Shown here one piece after another: positions 17,877-24,973 of a stretch of DNA of 40,114 nucleotides. Made by a program: the position numbers and the translations under genes. This stretch comes from a virus, in IMG/VR virus record IMGVR_UViG_3300037041_001268, positions 1 through 40,114 of that record, one strand, 5' to 3'. The number at the start of each line of letters is the position of its first letter. The first letter of the stretch is position 1. The notes under the pieces are model-generated. The model was given only the letters and a program-made list of their open reading frames with translations. It did no database searches and had not been told where the DNA came from.

Positions 17877-17885
17877 CTATAAATA
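17877..17885 (-). promoter_or_regulatory. phage start-site motif TATTTATAG
   Basis: Minus-strand TATTTATAG lies 14 bases before the ATG of the HAD-phosphatase gene. It abuts the T-run of the tail sheath terminator, so termination of one unit and start of the next are nearly superimposed. Confidence 0.6.
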
Positions 17886-17914
17886 AAAAAGGGGAAACTT
17901 TCGTCTCCCCTTTT
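17885..17914 (-). terminator. rho-independent terminator of the tail sheath gene
   Basis: A perfect 9-bp stem AAAAGGGGA/TCCCCTTTT (17887-17895 and 17906-17914) is followed by a T-rich run on the minus strand. It lies 19 bases after the sheath stop codon. It is one of the most GC-rich hairpins in the region. Confidence 0.85.
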
Positions 17915-17933
17915 CATATGAATATAAACCAAC

Positions 17934-20900
17934 TTATATATTCTCAAACGATGCTCCTGTCGGAGTGATGTAGAATGTGATGTCGATAAATTCGAGTGAT
18001 CTTGTTGGTTTGATATAGATCTTACCTGTTAACTGGTTTCTATCAATATCCTCAGGATCATTAGAAACTGTTACACGGAAGTCATATAAACCACGATCTC
18101 TTCTAATCGCATCTAAGATTGGGTTCACCGCGTTTAAGAAGTCTTGTCTAACTTGAGCGTCATTTTGTTCAAACAATAATCTTACAGATACTGCTGAAAT
18201 CAATTTACGAGCTTGTAATAACAATCTTCTTACGTTGATTCTGTCAAGAGCAGACTCTCTAACTTGTAGAGTTTTGTTACCCCAAATTACTGTACCTACA
18301 TCAGAGAAGGTTGCAATTGGGTTAATTCTACCAACATAAAGAATATCTCTATCTTCTTGTGTCAACTTCTTACGAGCCTTAATACAGTTAACAATACCAC
18401 GAGTGTAACCCGCCGCCGCGAACCATGGGAACGCGATGTTATCTGTAAGTGCCAAGTTTCTCGTAACCTCAGCTGTCGGTGGGATGTAGATTTGAGTGTT
18501 ATTCACACTATCTCTTGTCAATACCCACGGATAGTAAGTTGCTGTGTAGTTAGAGTCAATTCCTGTGTTATCCAAGTTATCAACCGCTTCAGTTGGGTAG
18601 ATTAAGAAATCTTGACCATTTAAGTTAGGAACATACATATCCACGTCAGGTGTTGTACACACGTAAAGTGAGTCCGCTCTGTTAAACTCGATCATCTCAA
18701 CTGCCGCTTCTACAAGGTTACTGTTATTTACATAATCAATACCAGGCGTAACAAATACGTTGATGTTTGTTGCTTCAGGGTTTGCAAATGTTTGTTGACC
18801 TAACAAGTATGCATAGTAGTCAGAGTTTGCAAAGTTTTGAGTTCCATCACCAAGAGAAATCTCTTTGAATGCTCCCCATCCTGTAGCGTTAGGGTATCTT
18901 GTAGAAGGACAAGCCCCTCTTAAGAATCCACTTCTACCAATTTGGAATTGGTCTGTATTTGTTCTCCACTCTCTGTAGATATCCCAACCATCGAAACCAC
19001 CTTGTACTAAGAATGTGAACTTACGAGCGAACAATCTGTAGTATGCATTTGTTGGTGATTCAGGATCGGTAATGAACGGTGAGTTACCACAGATAAATCT
19101 TGGGTCACCTGAAGTTGAGAACTCAGGTCCGATTGTTAATCCACTTGCATTTACGTCCATGTGGAAACCAGCGGATCTGTAGTTAAATGGTAAACCATCG
19201 ATATCACAAGAGTTGATCGGATTTCTCTTACCAACATATTCGAAGTAAGCAGGGTCCCAACCTAAACTATTGGATATACCTAAGTAAGTTCTTCTTACAT
19301 TATCTCCCGGGCTTATCAACGCGTTATCGTTACCTGAAGATAAACCAAACGGTGGGTTGTAAATAACTTCACCAGGGAAGTCATACTTACCTTTGATAAT
19401 TGGGAATGGTGAATTAGCACCTGCATAATTTCTAAAGTTGAATCCGTTGAATCCACAAGGTAATGCGTCTATCGGAGCATCCTCACTCATTTCAACCATC
19501 ACATATCTAGAGTTTAACAAGTATTCTCCATCTAATGTACCAATTTTATTCGCAACAAAGTTATTTTGTCCTGGATCCATAGTACAGTTTGTGAATTTCT
19601 CAAGTACTACAGGATTTGCATCTGTATCAAAATAGTCACGGATTAATACGTCAAACGTTAAGTTGTTGTATGTTTGATTGATAATTGAAACTTTAATTAA
19701 AGTGTTTGCTGCGTCACCATCAGAAACTGTGTAGAATCTAAACAAGTCATAAACTTTATTACCTCTTAATTCAGAAACAACGTATGGTGATGCTGGTGTT
19801 TGCCATTTGTCTAAGTACCAACCAATTGAGTCAGGATCTCCGCTTTGTGCTGAGTCTAAAGCAATTAAGTTAGGATTAAGACCTTTGATATAACCTTTTC
19901 TCCAAGAGTAGTTCAAGAATGATTGGAACACTTCCTCAGCAAATACAGGAACCTCGATTCTTGGTTTTTGGAAGTTAGTAATACCAAATACTTTAGTGAA
20001 ATATTCTGGATCGTTTTGTGTAAGTGATGTCTCAAAGTTGTAAGCCGTACCAAACTTATCAACCACATTTACTGCGAATGTTAAATAAGGGTTTTTAAGA
20101 ACTCCAGCGTATTGACCTGTCATATCTAAAGTCACATCTGATGTCCCTGTTACTGAGTAAGTTGGGTTAGTATCAGTTGTGTAAGTAGAAATACCTCTTG
20201 ATCTTAAAGTACCAACAACAACATTATCATAATCAACATAAGAAGTACCTGTGTAATAGTAGATCTTACCAACGATAGTACCTGAATAACAGTCGATGTT
20301 AACTGGTGTAGGAGTTGGTGTAGGTGATGTGAAAGGTGATGGTGTAATACAAGGATTTACAAATGAAGGTGTAGGAGTTGGTGATGCCGTAACCCCTGGT
20401 GTTGGTGTAGGGTTAGGGAAGTAAGCTGTCAATCCTGATACATATGTAAAGAATGAGAAACCTGAATAATTTGTATTACCATTATTGTTAAATAATGCGT
20501 AGTACCAAGAGTCATTAAATGCTGAATTCAAATCAGTATCATCGAAAGAAACTGAAGGAACCTCAAATACGTTAGTTTCAGCACTAAATCCTGAACCACT
20601 TAATACATCATAATCGTCAGTCGCAATAGAACCGAAGTAAGCGATTTGTTCGTCTTCTGCGGTATATGGGTTAGTACTTGTAATTACGTTGAATACTAAG
20701 TTTTGAATTTGGTCGTTAAGAGTTGAGGTGTCGCCATTAAACTCTTCATATTGAGATAATAATAGATCCTCGATTTCTGACGGGAATGAAGTTAAATACT
20801 CGATTGTTCCTGAGTCATTTGTACAACCTGTAAATTGTACTGTAAATGTTAATTCTTTTGGTGTTACACAAGTAGTTACACAAGTTGTAAAATCTGTTAC

Positions 20901-21284
20901 AGAACTCAAACACCATACATCGATAGTGGTTGGGTCTACGTTTGCAACCGTTGTGATTGACCAAGATGGTCCTGCATCATACCCTGATAGACCAAGAATT
21001 CTAGTTACAAACAATTGGTTAGATTGTTGTAAATATGCTTTTGCGATATACGCGGCTTCGTACTTTGGAATCTGTGTATTTACAAATTTTTCAGGTGAAG
21101 TCCCCCCAAATACGGTTTGGAAATCATCAAAACTTGTAATAAAGATTGGTTCAAAAGCCGGTCCTATCAGAGTCTCTCCAGCAATACCCAAAGTAGTTAC
21201 CCCTACACTCTGTGCTACAAAGCTTAAGTCAACCTCTGAAGTATAGACACCTGGTGAAACAAAAACCTTACTGTTTGTTGCCAT
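17934..21284 (-). CDS. gp18: tail sheath protein, enlarged (gp18-like)
   Basis: The contractile sheath subunit, at 1116 residues against 659 in T4. The N-terminus (SPGVYTSEVDLS, then GETLIGPAFEP) and the C-terminal 170 residues (LYVGRINPIATFSDVGTVIWG, NVRRLLLQARKLI, GKIYIKPTRSLEFIDI) are the conserved core that polymerises around the tube. The extra length is in the middle, where surface-exposed domains of the family lie. It includes a Pro/Thr-rich stretch at about 290-331 (PTPTPGVTASPTPTP and PTPTPTPVN) with nearby Cys. The gene has its own GTATTTATAG motif 31 bases upstream and a strong terminator. The Pro/Thr stretch resembles the stalks of the two paralogous proteins at 31599-34023 and could be a glycosylation target (inference). 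Confidence 0.9.
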   Translation of the reverse strand: MATNSKVFVSPGVYTSEVDLSFVAQSVGVTTLGIAGETLIGPAFEPIFITSFDDFQTVFGGTSPEKFVNTQIPKYEAAYIAKAYLQQSNQLFVTRILGLSGYDAGPSWSITTVANVDPTTIDVWCLSSVTDFTTCVTTCVTPKELTFTVQFTGCTNDSGTIEYLTSFPSEIEDLLLSQYEEFNGDTSTLNDQIQNLVFNVITSTNPYTAEDEQIAYFGSIATDDYDVLSGSGFSAETNVFEVPSVSFDDTDLNSAFNDSWYYALFNNNGNTNYSGFSFFTYVSGLTAYFPNPTPTPGVTASPTPTPSFVNPCITPSPFTSPTPTPTPVNIDCYSGTIVGKIYYYTGTSYVDYDNVVVGTLRSRGISTYTTDTNPTYSVTGTSDVTLDMTGQYAGVLKNPYLTFAVNVVDKFGTAYNFETSLTQNDPEYFTKVFGITNFQKPRIEVPVFAEEVFQSFLNYSWRKGYIKGLNPNLIALDSAQSGDPDSIGWYLDKWQTPASPYVVSELRGNKVYDLFRFYTVSDGDAANTLIKVSIINQTYNNLTFDVLIRDYFDTDANPVVLEKFTNCTMDPGQNNFVANKIGTLDGEYLLNSRYVMVEMSEDAPIDALPCGFNGFNFRNYAGANSPFPIIKGKYDFPGEVIYNPPFGLSSGNDNALISPGDNVRRTYLGISNSLGWDPAYFEYVGKRNPINSCDIDGLPFNYRSAGFHMDVNASGLTIGPEFSTSGDPRFICGNSPFITDPESPTNAYYRLFARKFTFLVQGGFDGWDIYREWRTNTDQFQIGRSGFLRGACPSTRYPNATGWGAFKEISLGDGTQNFANSDYYAYLLGQQTFANPEATNINVFVTPGIDYVNNSNLVEAAVEMIEFNRADSLYVCTTPDVDMYVPNLNGQDFLIYPTEAVDNLDNTGIDSNYTATYYPWVLTRDSVNNTQIYIPPTAEVTRNLALTDNIAFPWFAAAGYTRGIVNCIKARKKLTQEDRDILYVGRINPIATFSDVGTVIWGNKTLQVRESALDRINVRRLLLQARKLISAVSVRLLFEQNDAQVRQDFLNAVNPILDAIRRDRGLYDFRVTVSNDPEDIDRNQLTGKIYIKPTRSLEFIDITFYITPTGASFENI
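20305..20412 (-). repeat. PTPTP-coding repeats in the tail sheath gene
   Basis: The plus strand carries an exact 16-base direct repeat GGTGTAGGAGTTGGTG (20305-20320 and 20368-20383) among shorter GGTGTNGG units. They encode Pro-Thr dipeptide runs in the sheath insertion. Confidence 0.75.
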
Positions 21285-21315
21285 ACTAAAAATTTCTTTT
21301 AATTTATTTATTTAC

Positions 21316-21325
21316 CTATAAATAC
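21316..21325 (-). promoter_or_regulatory. start-site motif GTATTTATAG before the tail sheath gene
   Basis: Minus-strand GTATTTATAG lies 31 bases before the sheath ATG. It forms an inverted pair with the plus-strand copy at 21360-21369, giving back-to-back starts within about 55 bases. Confidence 0.65.
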
Positions 21326-21359
21326 TTCTCAAAACACGAAAAACTTTACATTATAGAAA

Positions 21360-21369
21360 GTATTTATAT
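21360..21369 (+). promoter_or_regulatory. start-site motif GTATTTATAT before the ribbon-helix-helix gene
   Basis: Plus-strand AAGTATTTATATT lies 36 bases before the ATG of the 56-residue gene, facing away from the sheath gene's copy. Confidence 0.5.
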
Positions 21370-21383
21370 TTTGGTAAGATTTT

Positions 21384-21402
21384 ATTCTGCCTTAATTCTG
21401 CC
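21384..21402 (+). promoter_or_regulatory. tandem ATTCTGCC repeats, candidate operator
   Basis: ATTCTGCC occurs twice (21384-21391 and 21395-21402) with an 11-base period, one helical turn, directly before the ATG of a ribbon-helix-helix-like protein. Such proteins typically bind short repeated sites in this arrangement and repress their own genes. Autoregulation is inferred. Confidence 0.4.
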
Positions 21403-21405
21403 CCT

Positions 21406-21576
21406 ATGTCTAACGATAATAAAAAGATAAAAAACCTTAAGATTGACATCGAAGTTCACGGTGTCTTAAAGAAATATTGCGATAAACGTGGTATTAAAAT
21501 GTATAGGTTTTTAGAGAATCTAATTATGGAAAAATGTCAAGAAAAAAAGGACATTTACGGGGAACCGTTAAAGTAA
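21406..21576 (+). CDS. small ribbon-helix-helix-like DNA-binding protein (56 residues)
   Basis: ATG at 21406 to TAA at 21576. A basic N-terminus is followed by the strand KNLKIDIEV, the helix HGVLKKYCDKRG and a second helix IKMYRFLENLIMEKCQ, the size and pattern of MetJ/Arc/CopG-type regulators that bind DNA as dimers. It is a lone plus-strand gene between the divergent tail sheath gene and the convergent gp15-like gene, whose end it overlaps by 9 bases. It has a start-site motif and a tandem repeat (candidate operator) upstream. It may control the neighbouring late genes or itself. The fold call comes from pattern only. Confidence 0.65.
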   Translation: MSNDNKKIKNLKIDIEVHGVLKKYCDKRGIKMYRFLENLIMEKCQEKKDIYGEPLK

Positions 21577-22605
21577 TTTCTGTGAGAAAGAAAGAGATGA
21601 TTCTGAAGACTCATCAATCTTAACAATATCAATTCTTAAATTATCATCAGTATTGATTTGTATTTCAGTAACGTCATCACCATAATAATTGTCATTAATA
21701 TAAACAGAATACGACTCAACATTTGGTGACTGTTCAAAATAGAGATTACAAGTATAACTAAAGAAGTACTCTTGAGTTAACTCTCCTATTGAGTAATTTA
21801 GAGTGATTGTTTCTAATTGAACTGGTTCTTGTCTTTTTTGTGGTCGTTTTACAGGTCGTTGATCCACTTCATACATCTGAAAAGTTCGTGAGATTGCGGG
21901 ACTAACCTCAAATTCATTTTCGTCCATTAAGAATCCCATCATGGTAAACTCATATTTCTGAATATAATATTTTCGTTTTTCCAAATCTAAAGAAGACTCG
22001 TCAGTAAACCCATCATTAATAATCGGAATGTAATGACCTTTAATGACTTGGTATGCCTGTCTTGATGCGAACGTTTCCATAACTCTTTGGTTAAGAGTAT
22101 TTGCTTCCCTCATTCTATTACAAACAATCACAACAGTATATTTCAAATCAATTGGAACTGGTTGAGGGATTTTATAAATGTCAGCACCAACTCTATTACC
22201 ATCCCAAGTCGGAACTTCCATATAATAATACATTCTTCTATTAGGAATGTTATACATCACAGCGGGATTGTTTCCGTATTTAACTTCAGGATTTCTAATT
22301 ACTGTAATAAATGGGGGTTCGACATTCTTATCGATATTTTGAAAGTCCCAAGTTTCAACAAACTGAGACCAGTTTTGAGTTGTTATTAAAATATCAACCA
22401 CAGGAATTTTCTTACCCTCAGAAGTTATACTAAACTTTTCTTTAACAAAATCTAAGAACCCACCATCAAGATCGGCATGAAGTAATGACTTAGGTAGGTA
22501 AGTTCCATCCTTAGTGATCATATCCTTTATTTGTTCCCTTCTCGGTAAAAGAGTTTTGGGATACGTTAAAGGTAATGTTGGTTTAACTTGTTTTGGTAAT
22601 GCCAT
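21568..22605 (-). CDS. tail completion / sheath-stabiliser protein (gp15/gp3-like)
   Basis: A 345-residue protein placed between the sheath and neck genes, where T4-like phages encode tail terminators. The N-terminal part (residues 1-100) is a tightly folded alpha/beta region. The middle (CNRMREANTLNQRVMETFAS, then RQAYQVIKGHYIPI, then GFLMDENEFEV) resembles terminators that cap the last sheath ring. T4 gp15 has 272 residues. The last 80 residues (YSIGELTQEYFFSY and following) add an extra beta-rich domain. The start ATG shares one base with the stop of the upstream gene (TAATG), so the two are translationally coupled. The family assignment is moderate. Confidence 0.55.
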   Translation of the reverse strand: MALPKQVKPTLPLTYPKTLLPRREQIKDMITKDGTYLPKSLLHADLDGGFLDFVKEKFSITSEGKKIPVVDILITTQNWSQFVETWDFQNIDKNVEPPFITVIRNPEVKYGNNPAVMYNIPNRRMYYYMEVPTWDGNRVGADIYKIPQPVPIDLKYTVVIVCNRMREANTLNQRVMETFASRQAYQVIKGHYIPIINDGFTDESSLDLEKRKYYIQKYEFTMMGFLMDENEFEVSPAISRTFQMYEVDQRPVKRPQKRQEPVQLETITLNYSIGELTQEYFFSYTCNLYFEQSPNVESYSVYINDNYYGDDVTEIQINTDDNLRIDIVKIDESSESSLSFSQKLL

Positions 22606-23117
22606 TATAATCCTCTAAATTCATTTGGTCCGACAGGTGCCGCAATTATTGTTCTATAAAAAGGTTTAAACCCTTTATAAGTATGTTTTAAATCCGATAC
22701 CACACGTCCATCATTAACAACCGTATAATACCTAACAAAGTTTTCACTATCATAATATCCTATGTAATCACCAAAATCGATATCAATATCAAGATCGTCT
22801 AAGGTTTTCATATAAACTGAAATGGTAATGTTACCAGGTTCGACTTGATCAATACGAGTAGACCCTAGCATTTTGTTTTCGGGTGCCGCAATACCAACAT
22901 AAGCATTAAACTCAACAGGAGGTAAAAACTTGATACCATCTTCTACGACTTCACCATAAACGTCATCAGTTTTGATTTTGTTTTTGTCAACTCTATATAA
23001 GACACAAGTGAAGTTCATATCACCTATCAACCACTCTTGACCCATACTTATTTCAAGGTTAAAATCATTGTCCCCAAAAAACTTTCCCAATCTACTTACA
23101 GGAACACTACTCTTCAT
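22605..23117 (-). CDS. neck / head-tail connector protein (gp14-like)
   Basis: A 170-residue beta-rich protein. Its central DDVYGEVVEDGIKFLPPVEF and following strands resemble neck proteins of T4-like phages (gp14 is 256 residues), which close the filled head and join it to the tail. It is the first gene of a two-gene unit with the gp15-like protein and starts 14 bases after the motif ATATTTATCA. The gp13-like partner is encoded on the opposite strand at 27211. The assignment is by context and short patterns only. Confidence 0.45.
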   Translation of the reverse strand: MKSSVPVSRLGKFFGDNDFNLEISMGQEWLIGDMNFTCVLYRVDKNKIKTDDVYGEVVEDGIKFLPPVEFNAYVGIAAPENKMLGSTRIDQVEPGNITISVYMKTLDDLDIDIDFGDYIGYYDSENFVRYYTVVNDGRVVSDLKHTYKGFKPFYRTIIAAPVGPNEFRGL

Positions 23118-23131
23118 AATAGTCTATTTCT

Positions 23132-23141
23132 TGATAAATAT
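23132..23141 (-). promoter_or_regulatory. start-site motif ATATTTATCA before the gp14-like gene
   Basis: Minus-strand GAATATTTATCA lies 14 bases before the ATG. It sits in the 57-base gap between divergent genes. The same variant (ATATTTATCA) occurs before the SOD-fusion gene. Confidence 0.55.
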
Positions 23142-23174
23142 TCTTTTTATTGTTATTTTTATTAAAAACAAATT

Positions 23175-24944
23175 TTGGATAATACTAAAACACTTATAGA
23201 ACATAAGGCTTTGGATTTGCTTGACTCGTATAGTGGTGCAAATAATTATATATTATACCTGAAAAACAAGAAGGAAGTCTCAAGTAAGTTTTACCCAACA
23301 AGAAATCAGGCAGAATATATTACAACTTATTATAATACCACACCAAAGGTGGCTCGTAAATGGGTTGAGTTAGACACATACTTTTCTAAAAAGTTCGCAG
23401 AAGAAAGATATCTACTACAAGTTCCCGAACAAATATATATCGAAAAACTTTTGGTTGAAAAAGAAAAATCTTATCACGTTTGGGGTAAGTTCTTTGAGAA
23501 AGATAAACTAAGTGAGTTTTGGGTTCCCAAGTCAGCACTTATTAAAACGCATAAAGTTGAGAAGGTCGAAATTGATTATTCAAAGTATTCTCACCGACCG
23601 CCATTAGAACACCAAAAAATTGCTGTAGAAAAACTTGCAGGATCAAAAAGATTTATTTTGGCGGATGATATGGGTCTTGGTAAGACAACCTCAACAATTC
23701 TTGCTGCTTTAGAGACAGGAGCAAAAAAGATTTTAATTGTTTGTCCGGCTTCCCTTAAGATCAACTGGCAACGTGAGATTGAGAATTACTCGGATCGACC
23801 TGTGTTTATTGCCGAAGGTAAAAAATTTTCTACTGAACACGATTTTGTGATTGTAAATTATGACATTCTTAAAAACTTCCACGACTCAGACCCAAAGAAA
23901 AAAGATGAGTCCCTATTATTACAAAGTGGGTTTGAGTTGGTTATATTAGACGAGGCTCACATGATTTCAAATGTCCAAGCACAAAGAACAAAGATTATTA
24001 ATAGTTTCGCAAAGAAAGTTGATAGAGTTTGGTTGTTGACAGGAACACCTATGACTTCACGACCTATGAACTACTACAACTTACTAAACCTCATCGAAAG
24101 TCCCGTTGCTCAGAATTGGAAGGCGTACGCCATCCGTTATTGTCAAGGATTCCAATTTACAGCAGGTAAAAGAAAGGTTTGGAATGTTATGGGTGCGTCA
24201 AACCTTGAGGAATTAAGAGATAGAACATCAAAACAAATTCTTCGTAGATTAAAAGAAGAGGTGTTAGATCTACCTGACAAAATTATTACTCCTGTTTATT
24301 TGAGACTTAAATCGAAAGAATATGAAGATTTGATGGGTGAGTATTATGAATGGTATGATAAAAATCCTGATGAGTCATCATCTCTAACGGTTCAGTTCTC
24401 TAAACTGATGAAAGTTAGAAAGGTAATTGCGAATGAAAAAACAAAACAAACAATCGACTTTGCAGAAAACATTTTAGAACAAGGTAAGAAAGTCATTATC
24501 TTTACGAACTTTACCGACACACTCCAAACAATCTACCAACACTTTGGTAAACAAGCGGTATACCTTGACGGCAGTTGCTCAAACTCGATGCGTCAACAAG
24601 CGGTCGACTCATTTCAAAATGATGATAAGATCCGAGTATTTGTTGGGAACCTAAAAGCTGCGGGTGTTGGTTTAACATTAACCGCGGCTGAGGTTGTTAT
24701 TATGAATGATCTATCATTTGTACCTGCAGAACACGCACAAGCTGAAGACCGAGCATATCGTTATGGTCAAAAATCAAACGTATTGGTTTACTATCCCTTA
24801 TTTGAAAATACCATTGAGGGTGCCATATATGACATACTAAACAAAAAGAAAAGGATCATAAACACGGTTATGGGAGATGGTATTATTGAGAACCCTGGTG
24901 ACGTGGCAGAGGAAATCCTTAAGCTAATCAATAAAAGGAGGTAA
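23175..24944 (+). CDS. SNF2-family DNA helicase/translocase
   Basis: A 589-residue superfamily 2 ATPase of the SNF2/SMARCAL1-like type. A small N-terminal domain precedes the Q motif (Q147). Walker A is DDMGLGKTT (K170), the DEAH box is at 259-262, motif III is TGTP at about 289, and the C-terminal RecA-like domain ends in motif VI QAEDRAYRYGQ (520-530). Such enzymes translocate on duplex DNA and remodel forks; in T4-like phages, helicases such as UvsW and Dda act in recombination and replication restart. The start appears to be TTG at 23175, because no ATG occurs in frame before about residue 165, well inside the ATPase. No Shine-Dalgarno is seen. The gene is divergent from the gp14-like gene and is followed closely by the SOD-fusion gene. 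Confidence 0.9.
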   Translation: MDNTKTLIEHKALDLLDSYSGANNYILYLKNKKEVSSKFYPTRNQAEYITTYYNTTPKVARKWVELDTYFSKKFAEERYLLQVPEQIYIEKLLVEKEKSYHVWGKFFEKDKLSEFWVPKSALIKTHKVEKVEIDYSKYSHRPPLEHQKIAVEKLAGSKRFILADDMGLGKTTSTILAALETGAKKILIVCPASLKINWQREIENYSDRPVFIAEGKKFSTEHDFVIVNYDILKNFHDSDPKKKDESLLLQSGFELVILDEAHMISNVQAQRTKIINSFAKKVDRVWLLTGTPMTSRPMNYYNLLNLIESPVAQNWKAYAIRYCQGFQFTAGKRKVWNVMGASNLEELRDRTSKQILRRLKEEVLDLPDKIITPVYLRLKSKEYEDLMGEYYEWYDKNPDESSSLTVQFSKLMKVRKVIANEKTKQTIDFAENILEQGKKVIIFTNFTDTLQTIYQHFGKQAVYLDGSCSNSMRQQAVDSFQNDDKIRVFVGNLKAAGVGLTLTAAEVVIMNDLSFVPAEHAQAEDRAYRYGQKSNVLVYYPLFENTIEGAIYDILNKKKRIINTVMGDGIIENPGDVAEEILKLINKRR

Positions 24945-24959
24945 TCTTTTTATGATTGG

Positions 24960-24969
24960 AATATTTATC
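24960..24969 (+). promoter_or_regulatory. start-site motif AATATTTATC before the SOD-fusion gene
   Basis: Plus-strand GGAATATTTATCAAAG ends only a few bases before the ATG at 24974, closer than any other copy. If it is a promoter, the mRNA would be leaderless or nearly so. Confidence 0.4.
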
Positions 24970-24973
24970 AAAG

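Noticed and set aside
21316-21325. TATAAATAC read on the plus strand as a T4-type late promoter
   Set aside because: The orientation is away from the gene it precedes, and every copy has the same relation to its gene; the coding-strand form GTATTTATAG is the consistent one.
23175-24944. SNF2 helicase as part of an anti-phage defence or restriction system
   Set aside because: No nuclease or methylase partner is next to it, and T4-like phages commonly carry such helicases for replication and recombination.
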